Below, in pieces: positions 25,075 through 32,749 of a DNA stretch of 64,000 nucleotides. The notes beneath the pieces were generated by a model. It was not told where the DNA came from, did not search any database, and saw nothing but the letters and a program-made list of their open reading frames with translations. Source of the stretch: an uncultured Pseudomonadales bacterium (GTDB taxonomy: Bacteria; Pseudomonadota; Gammaproteobacteria; Pseudomonadales; Porticoccaceae). Both the position numbers and the translations under genes were made by a program. The first letter of the stretch is position 1; every line of letters starts with the position of its first letter. The stretch spans positions 1,344,001 through 1,408,000 of the forward strand of contig OX044363.1 in the NCBI GenBank assembly GCA_943846685.1, written 5' to 3'.

Positions 25075-25753
25075 ACAAGGCCCTTATACGCATGGCGATA
25101 AGCTTAAGCAGCTGTGGAAAAGACATCCGCATCCAACGCCACTGGTAGAACAGGGATAGTTTTAGCCAACCCTGCTGTTGATATTTACGCCCGCTGGTTA
25201 ACAGTGTTGACGGAATACGGCGCAATTTAATGCGCGCCTGATGGGCCTGCCAGACAAATAGCAAATCTTCGCCGTAGGCTGTGTCTTCGCAGTAGCCGCC
25301 AAGCTGGTTAAACAGGTTTTTTTTAATACAGAAGCCCTGATCGCCAAAGGGAAGCCCCAGTAATCTTGAACGCAGATTAGCACCCAGGGCATTGCCGCGT
25401 AAAAACTGCCGATCAAAGGCCAGATCGAAGTAGTGCAGGGCATCCGGGTATTTTTCGAGGCTCTGTTCTAGCGCCTGGATATTATCTGCGCTGATGCGGC
25501 TATCTGCATGAACAAACCATAACCATTCGCCGTTGGCCTCTGCTGCACCGGTATTAAGGCTCTTTGCGCGGCTTTGGTTTGAACAGGGGATAATTTCTGC
25601 CTGCTCTTGGCTGTAGGTCTGCAGATCAGCGAGCAGTTGCTTATGTTGTGTTTCATCGTGCGCCAAGGGAATAATAATGCTGAGTTGCTCAGGGCTTTTT
25701 ACAGGCTGAGGGCTCTTTACAGGCTGAGGGCTCTTCACAGGCTGAGGGTTCAT
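25067..25753 (-). CDS. TIGR04283-type glycosyltransferase (arsenosugar-associated)
   Basis: This is a GT-2 fold enzyme. Seen are LSIIIPLAHDE at the start of the domain, SRAKSLNTGAAEANGEWLWFVHADSRI with the DxD-like HADS, and FGDQGFCIKKNLFNQLGGY and YGEDLLFVWQ, all typical of TIGR04283. I use ATG 25753 because it overlaps the stop of the upstream phosphorylase as ATGA. The N-terminus carries three copies of QPVKSP, an 18-bp tandem duplication that looks recent and lies before the fold. Family members are thought to act late in arsenosugar synthesis; that role is inferred here. Confidence 0.88.
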   Translation of the reverse strand: MNPQPVKSPQPVKSPQPVKSPEQLSIIIPLAHDETQHKQLLADLQTYSQEQAEIIPCSNQSRAKSLNTGAAEANGEWLWFVHADSRISADNIQALEQSLEKYPDALHYFDLAFDRQFLRGNALGANLRSRLLGLPFGDQGFCIKKNLFNQLGGYCEDTAYGEDLLFVWQAHQARIKLRRIPSTLLTSGRKYQQQGWLKLSLFYQWRWMRMSFPQLLKLIAMRIRALYE

Positions 25754-26598
25754 TCCTGCAAAATCTCCAGCCACTCTTTTTGCTCAGGCTTTAGATGGGC
25801 TTGCGGAGTCATAACCGCTGTTTGCAGTGCGTTTCTAATATCCTTTGGTGTCTCAGTGGCTGGGACCGATAGCAACTGGTTAACCAAGCCTATAGCTTTA
25901 TCCAAAGTCCCTGAATAGACCTCAAAGAACTTGTCGACGCTAACATGCTGACTGGGATCATCCATCCAGCAGTCATAGTCTGTTACCAGACACATTGAGC
26001 AATAGGCGAGCTGTGCTTCTCGGGCCAAAAAGGCCTCGGGAATATTGGTCATACCGACCAGATCGCAGTTTGCGGCTCCGCGTAAAAAATGGCTTTCGGC
26101 ACGGGTACCCAATCGCGGGCCCTCGACGCAGGCATAGGTTTTATCTGTATGCAGAGGTTGCTCAATCTGCGCTGCCGCCGTTTGAATATCCTTGCTCAGT
26201 ACAGGGCAAGCGGGGTTGGCTGTCGAGATATGGGCAACAACACCATTGCCAAAGAATGATTTTTCACGCTGCCCACGGGTGTGATCAAAGTACTGTGAGA
26301 CCAGTGCCAGATCGCCGGGTTTAATATCGTCACGCAAACTGCCGGCAGCGGAAAGAGAAAAGACTCGCCGCGCGCCGAGTTTTTTTAGCGCGAAGATATT
26401 TGCCCTATAGTTAACTTCATGGGGCAGCAACTGGTGGGCTGTTCCGTGGCGGGCAAGGAATAAAATCGGCTGGCCTAGATATACACCTTTGCAGATAGGT
26501 GCTGAGGGATTGCCAAAGGGCGTTGAGACTTCAAGCTGTTGATCAATCTCAAGACCTTTGAGTTGGTAGAGTCCAGAGCCACCTATCAGTGCTAGCAT
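25750..26598 (-). CDS. 5'-methylthioadenosine/methylthioinosine phosphorylase family protein
   Basis: This 282-residue PNP-fold enzyme cleaves the glycosidic bond of a 5'-modified nucleoside with phosphate. GGSGLY (residues 6-11), FLARHGTAHQLLPHEVNYRAN, VFSLSAAGSLRDD, CVEGPRLGTRAESH and the base/ribose pocket LVGMTNIPEAFLAREAQLAYCSM are present. It is about 30-40 residues longer than typical bacterial MTIP at the C-terminus. Because it heads an operon with two arsenosugar-type glycosyltransferases, an arsenic-containing deoxyadenosine could be its substrate instead of, or as well as, MTA/MTI. Confidence 0.9.
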   Translation of the reverse strand: MLALIGGSGLYQLKGLEIDQQLEVSTPFGNPSAPICKGVYLGQPILFLARHGTAHQLLPHEVNYRANIFALKKLGARRVFSLSAAGSLRDDIKPGDLALVSQYFDHTRGQREKSFFGNGVVAHISTANPACPVLSKDIQTAAAQIEQPLHTDKTYACVEGPRLGTRAESHFLRGAANCDLVGMTNIPEAFLAREAQLAYCSMCLVTDYDCWMDDPSQHVSVDKFFEVYSGTLDKAIGLVNQLLSVPATETPKDIRNALQTAVMTPQAHLKPEQKEWLEILQE

Positions 26599-26752
26599 GC
26601 AATTTCCTTGAATGTTTATTTTTTACTCTCCAATGTTACAGGGTAAGTCGGCCTTTGGGGTAGACCAATTGGTCATTTATTGGGGTTTACAGAAAAACGG
26701 GATTGGGCGTTAAATAACAAAAGTAAAACTAATTATTACAGGGAGAGAGTGG

Positions 26753-28534
26753 GTGAGTATCTATGTTGTACCTCAGAGGGAACTGTCATTTATATTCGAT
26801 GAAATTGTTGACTACAAGCAGCACTGCCAAATGCCCGGATTTGAAGAGGCCAGTGCCGATCTGATTGAGGTTATTCTTCCGGAAGCGGCGAAATTCTTTG
26901 AGCAGGTTGTGGCGCCCACTAATCCTCAAGGGGATAAATCCCCAGCCCATTTGAAAGAGGGGGAGGTGGTTGTCTCCCCGGGCTTAGATGATGTCTATGG
27001 CAAGATGGTCGACGCCGGCTGGTGCTGCTTAAATGGCGATTCTGCCTATGGTGGCGCAGGCTTTCCCAGCGTTGTCGATCTGGCTGTTCAAGAGATGTCC
27101 CAGTCGGCAAATCTGGGCTTTAGTCTATTGCCGATGCTGACCCGAGGTGTAGTCCATGCGCTAGGTCTGTATGGCACTGAGCAGCAAAAAGACATCTATC
27201 TAGAAAAGCTTATCTCCGGTGCCTGGTCGGGCACCATGAACCTTACCGAGCCACAGGCGGGCAGCGATCTATCGGCGGTGCGCACCAAGGCGGTGGCCAA
27301 TGGCGACCATTATTTAATTAGCGGCCAGAAAATTTATATCACCTGGGGCGATCACAGTTGCGCTGAGAATATTATCCATCTGGTGTTGGCGCGTAAGCCG
27401 GATTCGCCAGAAGGCAATCAGGGTATCTCTCTGTTTTTAGTGCCGAAGTTTTTAGTCGATGCAGATGGCAACCTCGGTGAACGCAATGATGTTAAAACCG
27501 TCGGCGTTGAGCATAAGCTGGGCATCCACAGCAGTCCCACCTGCACCCTGCAGTTCGGTGATAAGGGCGGTGCTGTCGGTTATCTGGTCGGTGAAGAAAA
27601 TCGCGGCCTGCAATATATGTTTACCATGATGAACAATGCTCGCCTCGCGGTGGGTCATCAGGGTGTCGCGGTCGGCGAGCGCGCCTACCAACAGGCGGTC
27701 GCCTATGCCAAGGATCGAGTTCAGGGTCGCGTGGAGGGTGTTGAGGGCGGCGCAGCAATTATTCACCACCCGGATGTAAAGCGTATGCTGATACAGATGC
27801 GCGCCCAAACGGAGGCGGGCAGGGCTATGTCGTTCTATGCCATTGCTGCCGAAGATCGCAGCTTCCACCATCCGGATCAGCAGGTTAGAGCCGAGAGTGC
27901 AACATTGGTTGAGATATTGACCCCACTGGTTAAAGGCTGGTGTACCGAGGTGGCGATGGAGACCACCTCGCTGGGTGTTCAGGTTCACGGCGGTATGGGC
28001 TTTATCGAGGAGACCGGCGCGGCCCAACATATGCGCGATGCACGGATTTTGCCGATCTATGAGGGCACCAATGGTATTCAGGCGTTGGATTTTATTGGCC
28101 GCAAATGCCTCCGCGATGGCGGACAGGGCCTGTCACTATTGATTGCAGAGATGGCTGAAACTGCCAAGTCAGTCACGGCATCCTCTTCTGCGATAGAGGC
28201 TTTAGTCGATTCTCTTCAGGTCGCTATTAAACAGTGCCAGCAAGCGCTGGATTATGTGTTGGCTAATCCACAGCAGTCGGCCAGTCTGGCTTACGGTTAT
28301 ATGATGCTATTTGGTAATTCGGTGGCTTATTGGCTGATGGTTAAACTGGCACTCGCGGCACAGAAGGCTATTGATCAGGGCTCCAAGGATCGGTTTTACG
28401 CGCAGAAAATTGCTACCACTGAGTTTTTTGCCCATCAGTTGCTGACCCGCAATTACGCTTATTTGTCCTCTGTTGTTAGGGGTTCAAGCTATCTGGATAG
28501 TCTCGACGATAAGGATTTCACAACTATTCAGTGA
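26753..28534 (+). CDS. Acyl-CoA dehydrogenase (FadE5/DmdC-like)
   Basis: This 593-residue flavoenzyme starts with GTG 26753 after AGGGAGAGAG. The N-terminal extension, MNLTEPQAGSDLSAVRTKA, the FAD-contact ISGQKIYITWGDH and a catalytic region with IYEGTNGIQALDFIGRK (the Glu base) match the large acyl-CoA dehydrogenase subgroup that includes 3-methylmercaptopropionyl-CoA dehydrogenase DmdC and FadE5. The middle segment ENIIHLVLARKPDSPEGNQGIS is very DmdC-like, but sequence alone does not separate DMSP breakdown from ordinary beta-oxidation. The gene is alone. Confidence 0.9.
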   Translation: MSIYVVPQRELSFIFDEIVDYKQHCQMPGFEEASADLIEVILPEAAKFFEQVVAPTNPQGDKSPAHLKEGEVVVSPGLDDVYGKMVDAGWCCLNGDSAYGGAGFPSVVDLAVQEMSQSANLGFSLLPMLTRGVVHALGLYGTEQQKDIYLEKLISGAWSGTMNLTEPQAGSDLSAVRTKAVANGDHYLISGQKIYITWGDHSCAENIIHLVLARKPDSPEGNQGISLFLVPKFLVDADGNLGERNDVKTVGVEHKLGIHSSPTCTLQFGDKGGAVGYLVGEENRGLQYMFTMMNNARLAVGHQGVAVGERAYQQAVAYAKDRVQGRVEGVEGGAAIIHHPDVKRMLIQMRAQTEAGRAMSFYAIAAEDRSFHHPDQQVRAESATLVEILTPLVKGWCTEVAMETTSLGVQVHGGMGFIEETGAAQHMRDARILPIYEGTNGIQALDFIGRKCLRDGGQGLSLLIAEMAETAKSVTASSSAIEALVDSLQVAIKQCQQALDYVLANPQQSASLAYGYMMLFGNSVAYWLMVKLALAAQKAIDQGSKDRFYAQKIATTEFFAHQLLTRNYAYLSSVVRGSSYLDSLDDKDFTTIQ

Positions 28535-28703
28535 TGGTTATGTGGTCATTTCAATAAAATGCGCTAAAAAAAGATAATTCCCTAAATACCGACTAATAAT
28601 TAATTAACGAAATTTGTGACGATCTGCTACTGCATCACTTGTAGTTAGTGCGTGATAAATAAAGAGAGGGTAAACGTTAATTATTATTTGGGGAGAAATT
28701 TAG

Positions 28704-31085
28704 ATGAAAAAAATCACCATTAAATCAATTGTATTTTTAGCTGTCGCCAGTGCTGCCACTGCGGCAAGTATGGGGGCTTATTCGGTTACGTTAGAGGAAA
28801 TTATTGTCACCGCTCAACAGCGTGCCGAATCACTTCAGGAGGTTCCTGTTTCAGTGGCTGCAGTAACCGCTGAAAAAATGTCTGATGCAGGTGTCGTCGA
28901 TCTGCAGGGGCTATCTGAGTACGTACCTAACTTCACCATCAACGAAACCGGTATATCCACCACCATTACTATTCGCGGTATCAGTTCGGGCATTAACCCA
29001 GGTTTTGAACAGTCTGTGGGCATGTATAACGACGGTGTTTTTTATGGCCGCGGGCAACTGGCTCGAATTCCAATGATTGATATGGAGCGCGTCGAAGTAA
29101 TGCGTGGTCCGCAGGGTATTTTATTTGGTAAAAACAGTATTGCCGGAGCGGTAAGTCAAATCACCGCCAAGCCAACCGATGAATTTGAGGGGTCGATTAC
29201 CGCCCTTTATGAGCCCGATCACGGTGAAGAAGACTTGCGTTTGGTTCTCTCTGGTCCATTGGCTGAAAACTTCAGCGGTCGGCTTGCGCTGCTAACGCGT
29301 GATTTAGATGGCTATGTTAAAAATGCCTTCAACGGTCAAGATGAACAACAGGAGTCGGAAGATGTCATTCGCGCTTCACTGCGCTGGGATATCAATGAAG
29401 ATGTTACTGCAAATCTCAAAGTCTCCCGATCAACCTTTGATGTTATAGGTAGAAATCTGGAGGTTTATAACAGTATTGGAGCGCCAGACCATATTACTGT
29501 ATTGAATTCTCTTCAGCCATTTCAAGTGGATGCCGAGCTCAATTATATTGGCGATAACAACGGTCACTTCAGCAATAATGAAGTTAACAATACCACCCTT
29601 AGTGTGGATTGGGATTTGGGGGAAGTAACCCTGACCTCGACCACTGCCTATGTTGATTATGAGTTCTCGGAAAATTGTGACTGTGATTTTACTGGCGCAG
29701 CGATCTTTGATGCAGTGGGTCAGGAAGAGTACAGCCAGTTCAGTCAGGAATTCCGCATTACTTCAGATGCTAATGGTGATTTTGACTACATTGCCGGTGT
29801 CTTTTTTCAGTCAACTGAACTTGAATACGCTGATCAGATTGCCTTGCCAGATCCAACAGTGATCACGGCAGCCCTAATTGGAGCAGGCGCAGGCGCACTG
29901 GCCCCACTGGCGGCGGGCTCCTCGACCAATCGTGAATTTAATCAAGACGGAGATGTCTGGGCGATATTTGCTCAGACCACATGGTCGATTGCCGATGATA
30001 TGCGTTTAACCCTGGGTGGCCGATATACCCAAGAAACCAAAGATGCCGATCGTATTCAGCAGCATGTCTCCAGTCCTGGTTCACCCTTTGCTGGTGCAAC
30101 ACTTCCTGTGGGTATAGCCACTGATCCTTACAACTTGCTGTACGGTGTTTTTGCGATTGAGCCCTATGAGAAGATTACTGGTGAGTTAGATGATGACTCG
30201 TTTACGCCAGTGGTCACTCTTGAATGGGATGCCAGCGAAGATACCATGGTCTATGCGACTTGGACTGAGGGTCATAAATCCGGCGGTTTTGATGCCCGTT
30301 CAAACGGTCATCCGGATCCAACGGTAATGAATGCGGTCAACCCAATAACGAGTGCAGCCATTAACGGCAGCTGGGAATTTGATCGGGAAAAGACAACCAG
30401 TTTTGAGCTGGGATCAAAAATGAGTTTAGCGGATGGAGCAGCTGAACTTAGCTTGGCTTTTTATCTAACTGAGTTCACTGATCTACAGGTTTCTCAGTTT
30501 GATGGAACCCTGGGTTTTAATGTAACCAATGCCGGTGAGGCGACTGTTCAGGGCCTTGAGGCTGATGGCCGCTGGGCGGTTTCTGATCAGGTGACTTTAA
30601 CTGGCTCTGCTGCGTATTTGGATTTTAATTACGATAAGTTTCCCAACTCGCAGTGCTATTTTGGGCAGGTACCAAACTCGCCCGGCTTTCCTGGGCTCTG
30701 TGATGTGGCTGGTGAGCGCAAAGAGTACACCCCTGAGTTTCAGGCCAATATTGGTGCGGCGTGGTCAGATACGGTTGCGGATAATCTGGTTATGGATGCG
30801 TCTTTGGATCTGAGTTATGTGGGTGATTATATCTATAGCCCAAATCTTGATCCGCGCACTGAGCAGGAGGCTTATAGCTTGGTTAATGGCCGTATTGCGC
30901 TGTCTAGCTCTGAGGGTGATTGGCAAGTCGCCTTAATTGGCCGCAATCTCACGGATGAGACGGTGATTAACTTTGGTGGTAATACACCGCTCGGTGGAAC
31001 GCTGACGGGTGGTGCTGGTAATTCTTACTACGCCTTTGTTAATCGTCCGCGGAATTTTGCTCTGCAGGTTAATTATATGTTTTAG
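28704..31085 (+). CDS. TonB-dependent outer-membrane receptor
   Basis: This 793-residue receptor has a signal peptide (cleaved near GAYS), the TonB box EEIIVTAQQRAESLQEVPVSV and a plug with VDLQGLSEYVPNF, ITIRGISSGINPGFEQSVGMYNDGVFYGR and MERVEVMRGPQGILFGKNSIAGAV. The barrel ends in VNYMF with a terminal phenylalanine. The plug wording is that of the large CirA-type family used for catecholate siderophores and many organic ligands in marine bacteria. It is well separated from its neighbours, followed by repeat-rich DNA. Confidence 0.94.
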   Translation: MKKITIKSIVFLAVASAATAASMGAYSVTLEEIIVTAQQRAESLQEVPVSVAAVTAEKMSDAGVVDLQGLSEYVPNFTINETGISTTITIRGISSGINPGFEQSVGMYNDGVFYGRGQLARIPMIDMERVEVMRGPQGILFGKNSIAGAVSQITAKPTDEFEGSITALYEPDHGEEDLRLVLSGPLAENFSGRLALLTRDLDGYVKNAFNGQDEQQESEDVIRASLRWDINEDVTANLKVSRSTFDVIGRNLEVYNSIGAPDHITVLNSLQPFQVDAELNYIGDNNGHFSNNEVNNTTLSVDWDLGEVTLTSTTAYVDYEFSENCDCDFTGAAIFDAVGQEEYSQFSQEFRITSDANGDFDYIAGVFFQSTELEYADQIALPDPTVITAALIGAGAGALAPLAAGSSTNREFNQDGDVWAIFAQTTWSIADDMRLTLGGRYTQETKDADRIQQHVSSPGSPFAGATLPVGIATDPYNLLYGVFAIEPYEKITGELDDDSFTPVVTLEWDASEDTMVYATWTEGHKSGGFDARSNGHPDPTVMNAVNPITSAAINGSWEFDREKTTSFELGSKMSLADGAAELSLAFYLTEFTDLQVSQFDGTLGFNVTNAGEATVQGLEADGRWAVSDQVTLTGSAAYLDFNYDKFPNSQCYFGQVPNSPGFPGLCDVAGERKEYTPEFQANIGAAWSDTVADNLVMDASLDLSYVGDYIYSPNLDPRTEQEAYSLVNGRIALSSSEGDWQVALIGRNLTDETVINFGGNTPLGGTLTGGAGNSYYAFVNRPRNFALQVNYMF

Positions 31086-31457
31086 GTTGGCGTTGTTTGG
31101 TTAGGATGACAGTGCGGGGAGAATAAAAAGAGTTGAGCAGAGCTGGCGCGAATAGCGAGTCACAGCCTGCTGGAGGAGGTCCTTCGGTTCGCTTCGTTCT
31201 CTCAGGATGACGGTGCGCTGCTCAACCCCTCTGCTGTGTCATCCTGAGCGCAGCCGAAGGATCTCGTCCAGCAACTCGATAGGTTATTTAAATCGCCATA
31301 TCAGTGTGAAGGTTTAAGAAGGAGTTGAGCAGAGCTGGCGCGAATAGAGAGTCACAGCTTGCTGGAGGGGGTCCTTCGGTTCGCTTCGCTCTCTCAGGAT
31401 GACGGTGCGCTGCTCAATCCCCCGGCTGTGTCATCCTGAGCGCAGCCGAAGGATCTA
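31086..31457. repeat. Intergenic dispersed-repeat block, two ~140-bp copies
   Basis: No gene is visible. Two copies of a composite unit, starting GTTGAGCAGAGCTGGCGCG at 31132 and 31324 (offset 192), each hold the dispersed repeat in both orientations (GGTCCTTCGG..CTCAGGATGACGG and CATCCTGAGCGCAGCCGAAGG). GTTGAGCAG is repeated in inverted form (CTGCTCAAC at 31218-31226), so each copy could fold into a long hairpin. Confidence 0.8.
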
Positions 31458-31742
31458 TCACTCAACCAACAACTCCTCCCACTGAGGATTTAAAGCATTA
31501 ATCAGCCAGTTCTTCTTTTTCCTTGTCCAACCTTTTAACTGCCTTTCCCTGGAAACCGCAGCATAGGCATCATTGGTTGTTTCAAAATAAACTAGCTTGT
31601 CGACATTATATTTAGCGGTAAACCCACCGATGGCTTTTTGCTTATGTTGAGCGACTCTTAGTTGCAGGTTACTTGTGCAGCCGATGTAGAGAACTTTATG
31701 GCTGCGATTGGTTAACATGTAGACCCAATATTGCTTTTCCAT
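31458..31742 (-). CDS. GIY-YIG nuclease superfamily protein
   Basis: This 94-residue protein consists of one GIY-YIG domain: YWVYMLTNRSHKVLYIGCTSNLQLRVAQHKQKA, with the catalytic VYM/YIG tyrosines and the arginine, and the downstream YNVDKLVYFETTNDAYAAVSRERQLKGWTRKKK. The length is that of the stand-alone YhbQ/UPF0213 type. It is embedded in dispersed repeats on both sides, an island that may be mobile or simply a recombination-prone spot. Confidence 0.88.
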   Translation of the reverse strand: MEKQYWVYMLTNRSHKVLYIGCTSNLQLRVAQHKQKAIGGFTAKYNVDKLVYFETTNDAYAAVSRERQLKGWTRKKKNWLINALNPQWEELLVE

Positions 31743-32520
31743 GTGCGTGCATTTTTTAGTTCTTGTGGGCTGCTATGTTATGACTTTGAACGATTATAAA
31801 TTCTGCGCTGGATCACAGTGTGAGATCCTTCGGTTCGCTTCGCTCTCTCAGGATGACAGAGCAGGGGAGTTGGACTTCGCTTCGCTCTCTCAGGACGACA
31901 GAGTAGGGGAGTTGGGCAGCGCACCGTCATCCTGAGCGTAGCCGAAGGACCTCGTCCGGCTACTAGAGAGGTCATTTAAATCACCCTATGACCACTTCGC
32001 GAGATCCTTCGGTTCGCTTCGCTCTCTCAGGACGCCAGAGTAGGGGAGTTGGGCAGCGCACCGTCATCCTGAGCGTAGCCGAAGGACCTCGTCCGGCTAC
32101 TAGAGAGGTCATTTAAATCACCCTATGACCACTTCGCGAGATCCTTCGGTTCGCTTCGCTCTCTCAGGACGACAGAGTAGGGATTGGACTTCGCTCCGCT
32201 CTCTCAGGAGACAGAGTAGGGATTGGACTTCGCTCCGCTCTCTCAGGACGACAGAGTAGGGGAGTTGGGCAGCGCACCGTCATCCTGAGCGTAGCCGAAG
32301 GACCTCGTCCGGCTACTAGAGAGGTCATTTAAATCACCCTATGACCACTTCGCGAGATCCTTCGGTTCGCTTCGCTCTCTCAGGATGACAGAGTAGGGAT
32401 TGGACTTCGCTCCGCTCTCTCAGGATGACAGAGTAGGGATTGGACTTCGCTCCGCTCTCTCAGGATGACAGAGTAGGGATTGGACTTCGCTTCGCTCTCT
32501 CAGGATGACAGAGTGGGAGG
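31743..32520. repeat. Large dispersed-repeat array (about 0.75 kb)
   Basis: No gene is supported. The stretch is made almost entirely of the dispersed repeat. A composite module (GCACCGTCATCCTGAGCGTAG, then CTCGTCCGGCTACTAGAGAG, then GAGATCCTTCGG) occurs three times (31921, 32058, 32274). A 40-bp tandem unit (CAGGATGACAGAGTAGGGAT plus TGGACTTCGCTCCGCTCTCT) starts at 32381, 32421 and 32461, with a diverged end at 32501. Open frames inside it are products of the repeats. Confidence 0.85.
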
Positions 32521-32733
32521 TTAACTATTACTCAACACTAACCCAACAACCGTAGCAACAGTGGCGATAAACAGAAAGGTAAAAACAAAGCCACCAATAA
32601 TAAAAGCTAGTGGGCTTCCCTCCTGAAAATCACGTTCACGATTCTTATTACTCTGTACACCAATCGCCGCCGCCAAAATACTTTTGATCAGCGAGCCCAA
32701 GCCGAATTTGTTAGATTTTTTTTCTTCAGTCAC
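32521..32733 (-). CDS. DUF2970 small membrane protein
   Basis: This 70-residue protein starts with GTG. It has IKSILAAAIGVQSNKNRERDFQEGSP followed by one transmembrane helix (LAFIIGGFVFTFLFIATVATVVGLVL). The GVQS-NRERDF-GSP pattern is the DUF2970 signature. The function is unknown. It lies 16 bases downstream of metH on the same strand, so it may be read with it. Confidence 0.85.
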   Translation of the reverse strand: MTEEKKSNKFGLGSLIKSILAAAIGVQSNKNRERDFQEGSPLAFIIGGFVFTFLFIATVATVVGLVLSNS

Positions 32734-32749
32734 AGTTAATCTTTCGCTC

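Noticed and set aside
31741..31975. Open reading frames of about 65 codons inside the repeat array.
   Set aside because: They translate the dispersed repeat (for example SLSQDDRAGEL) and appear on both strands; no independent support.
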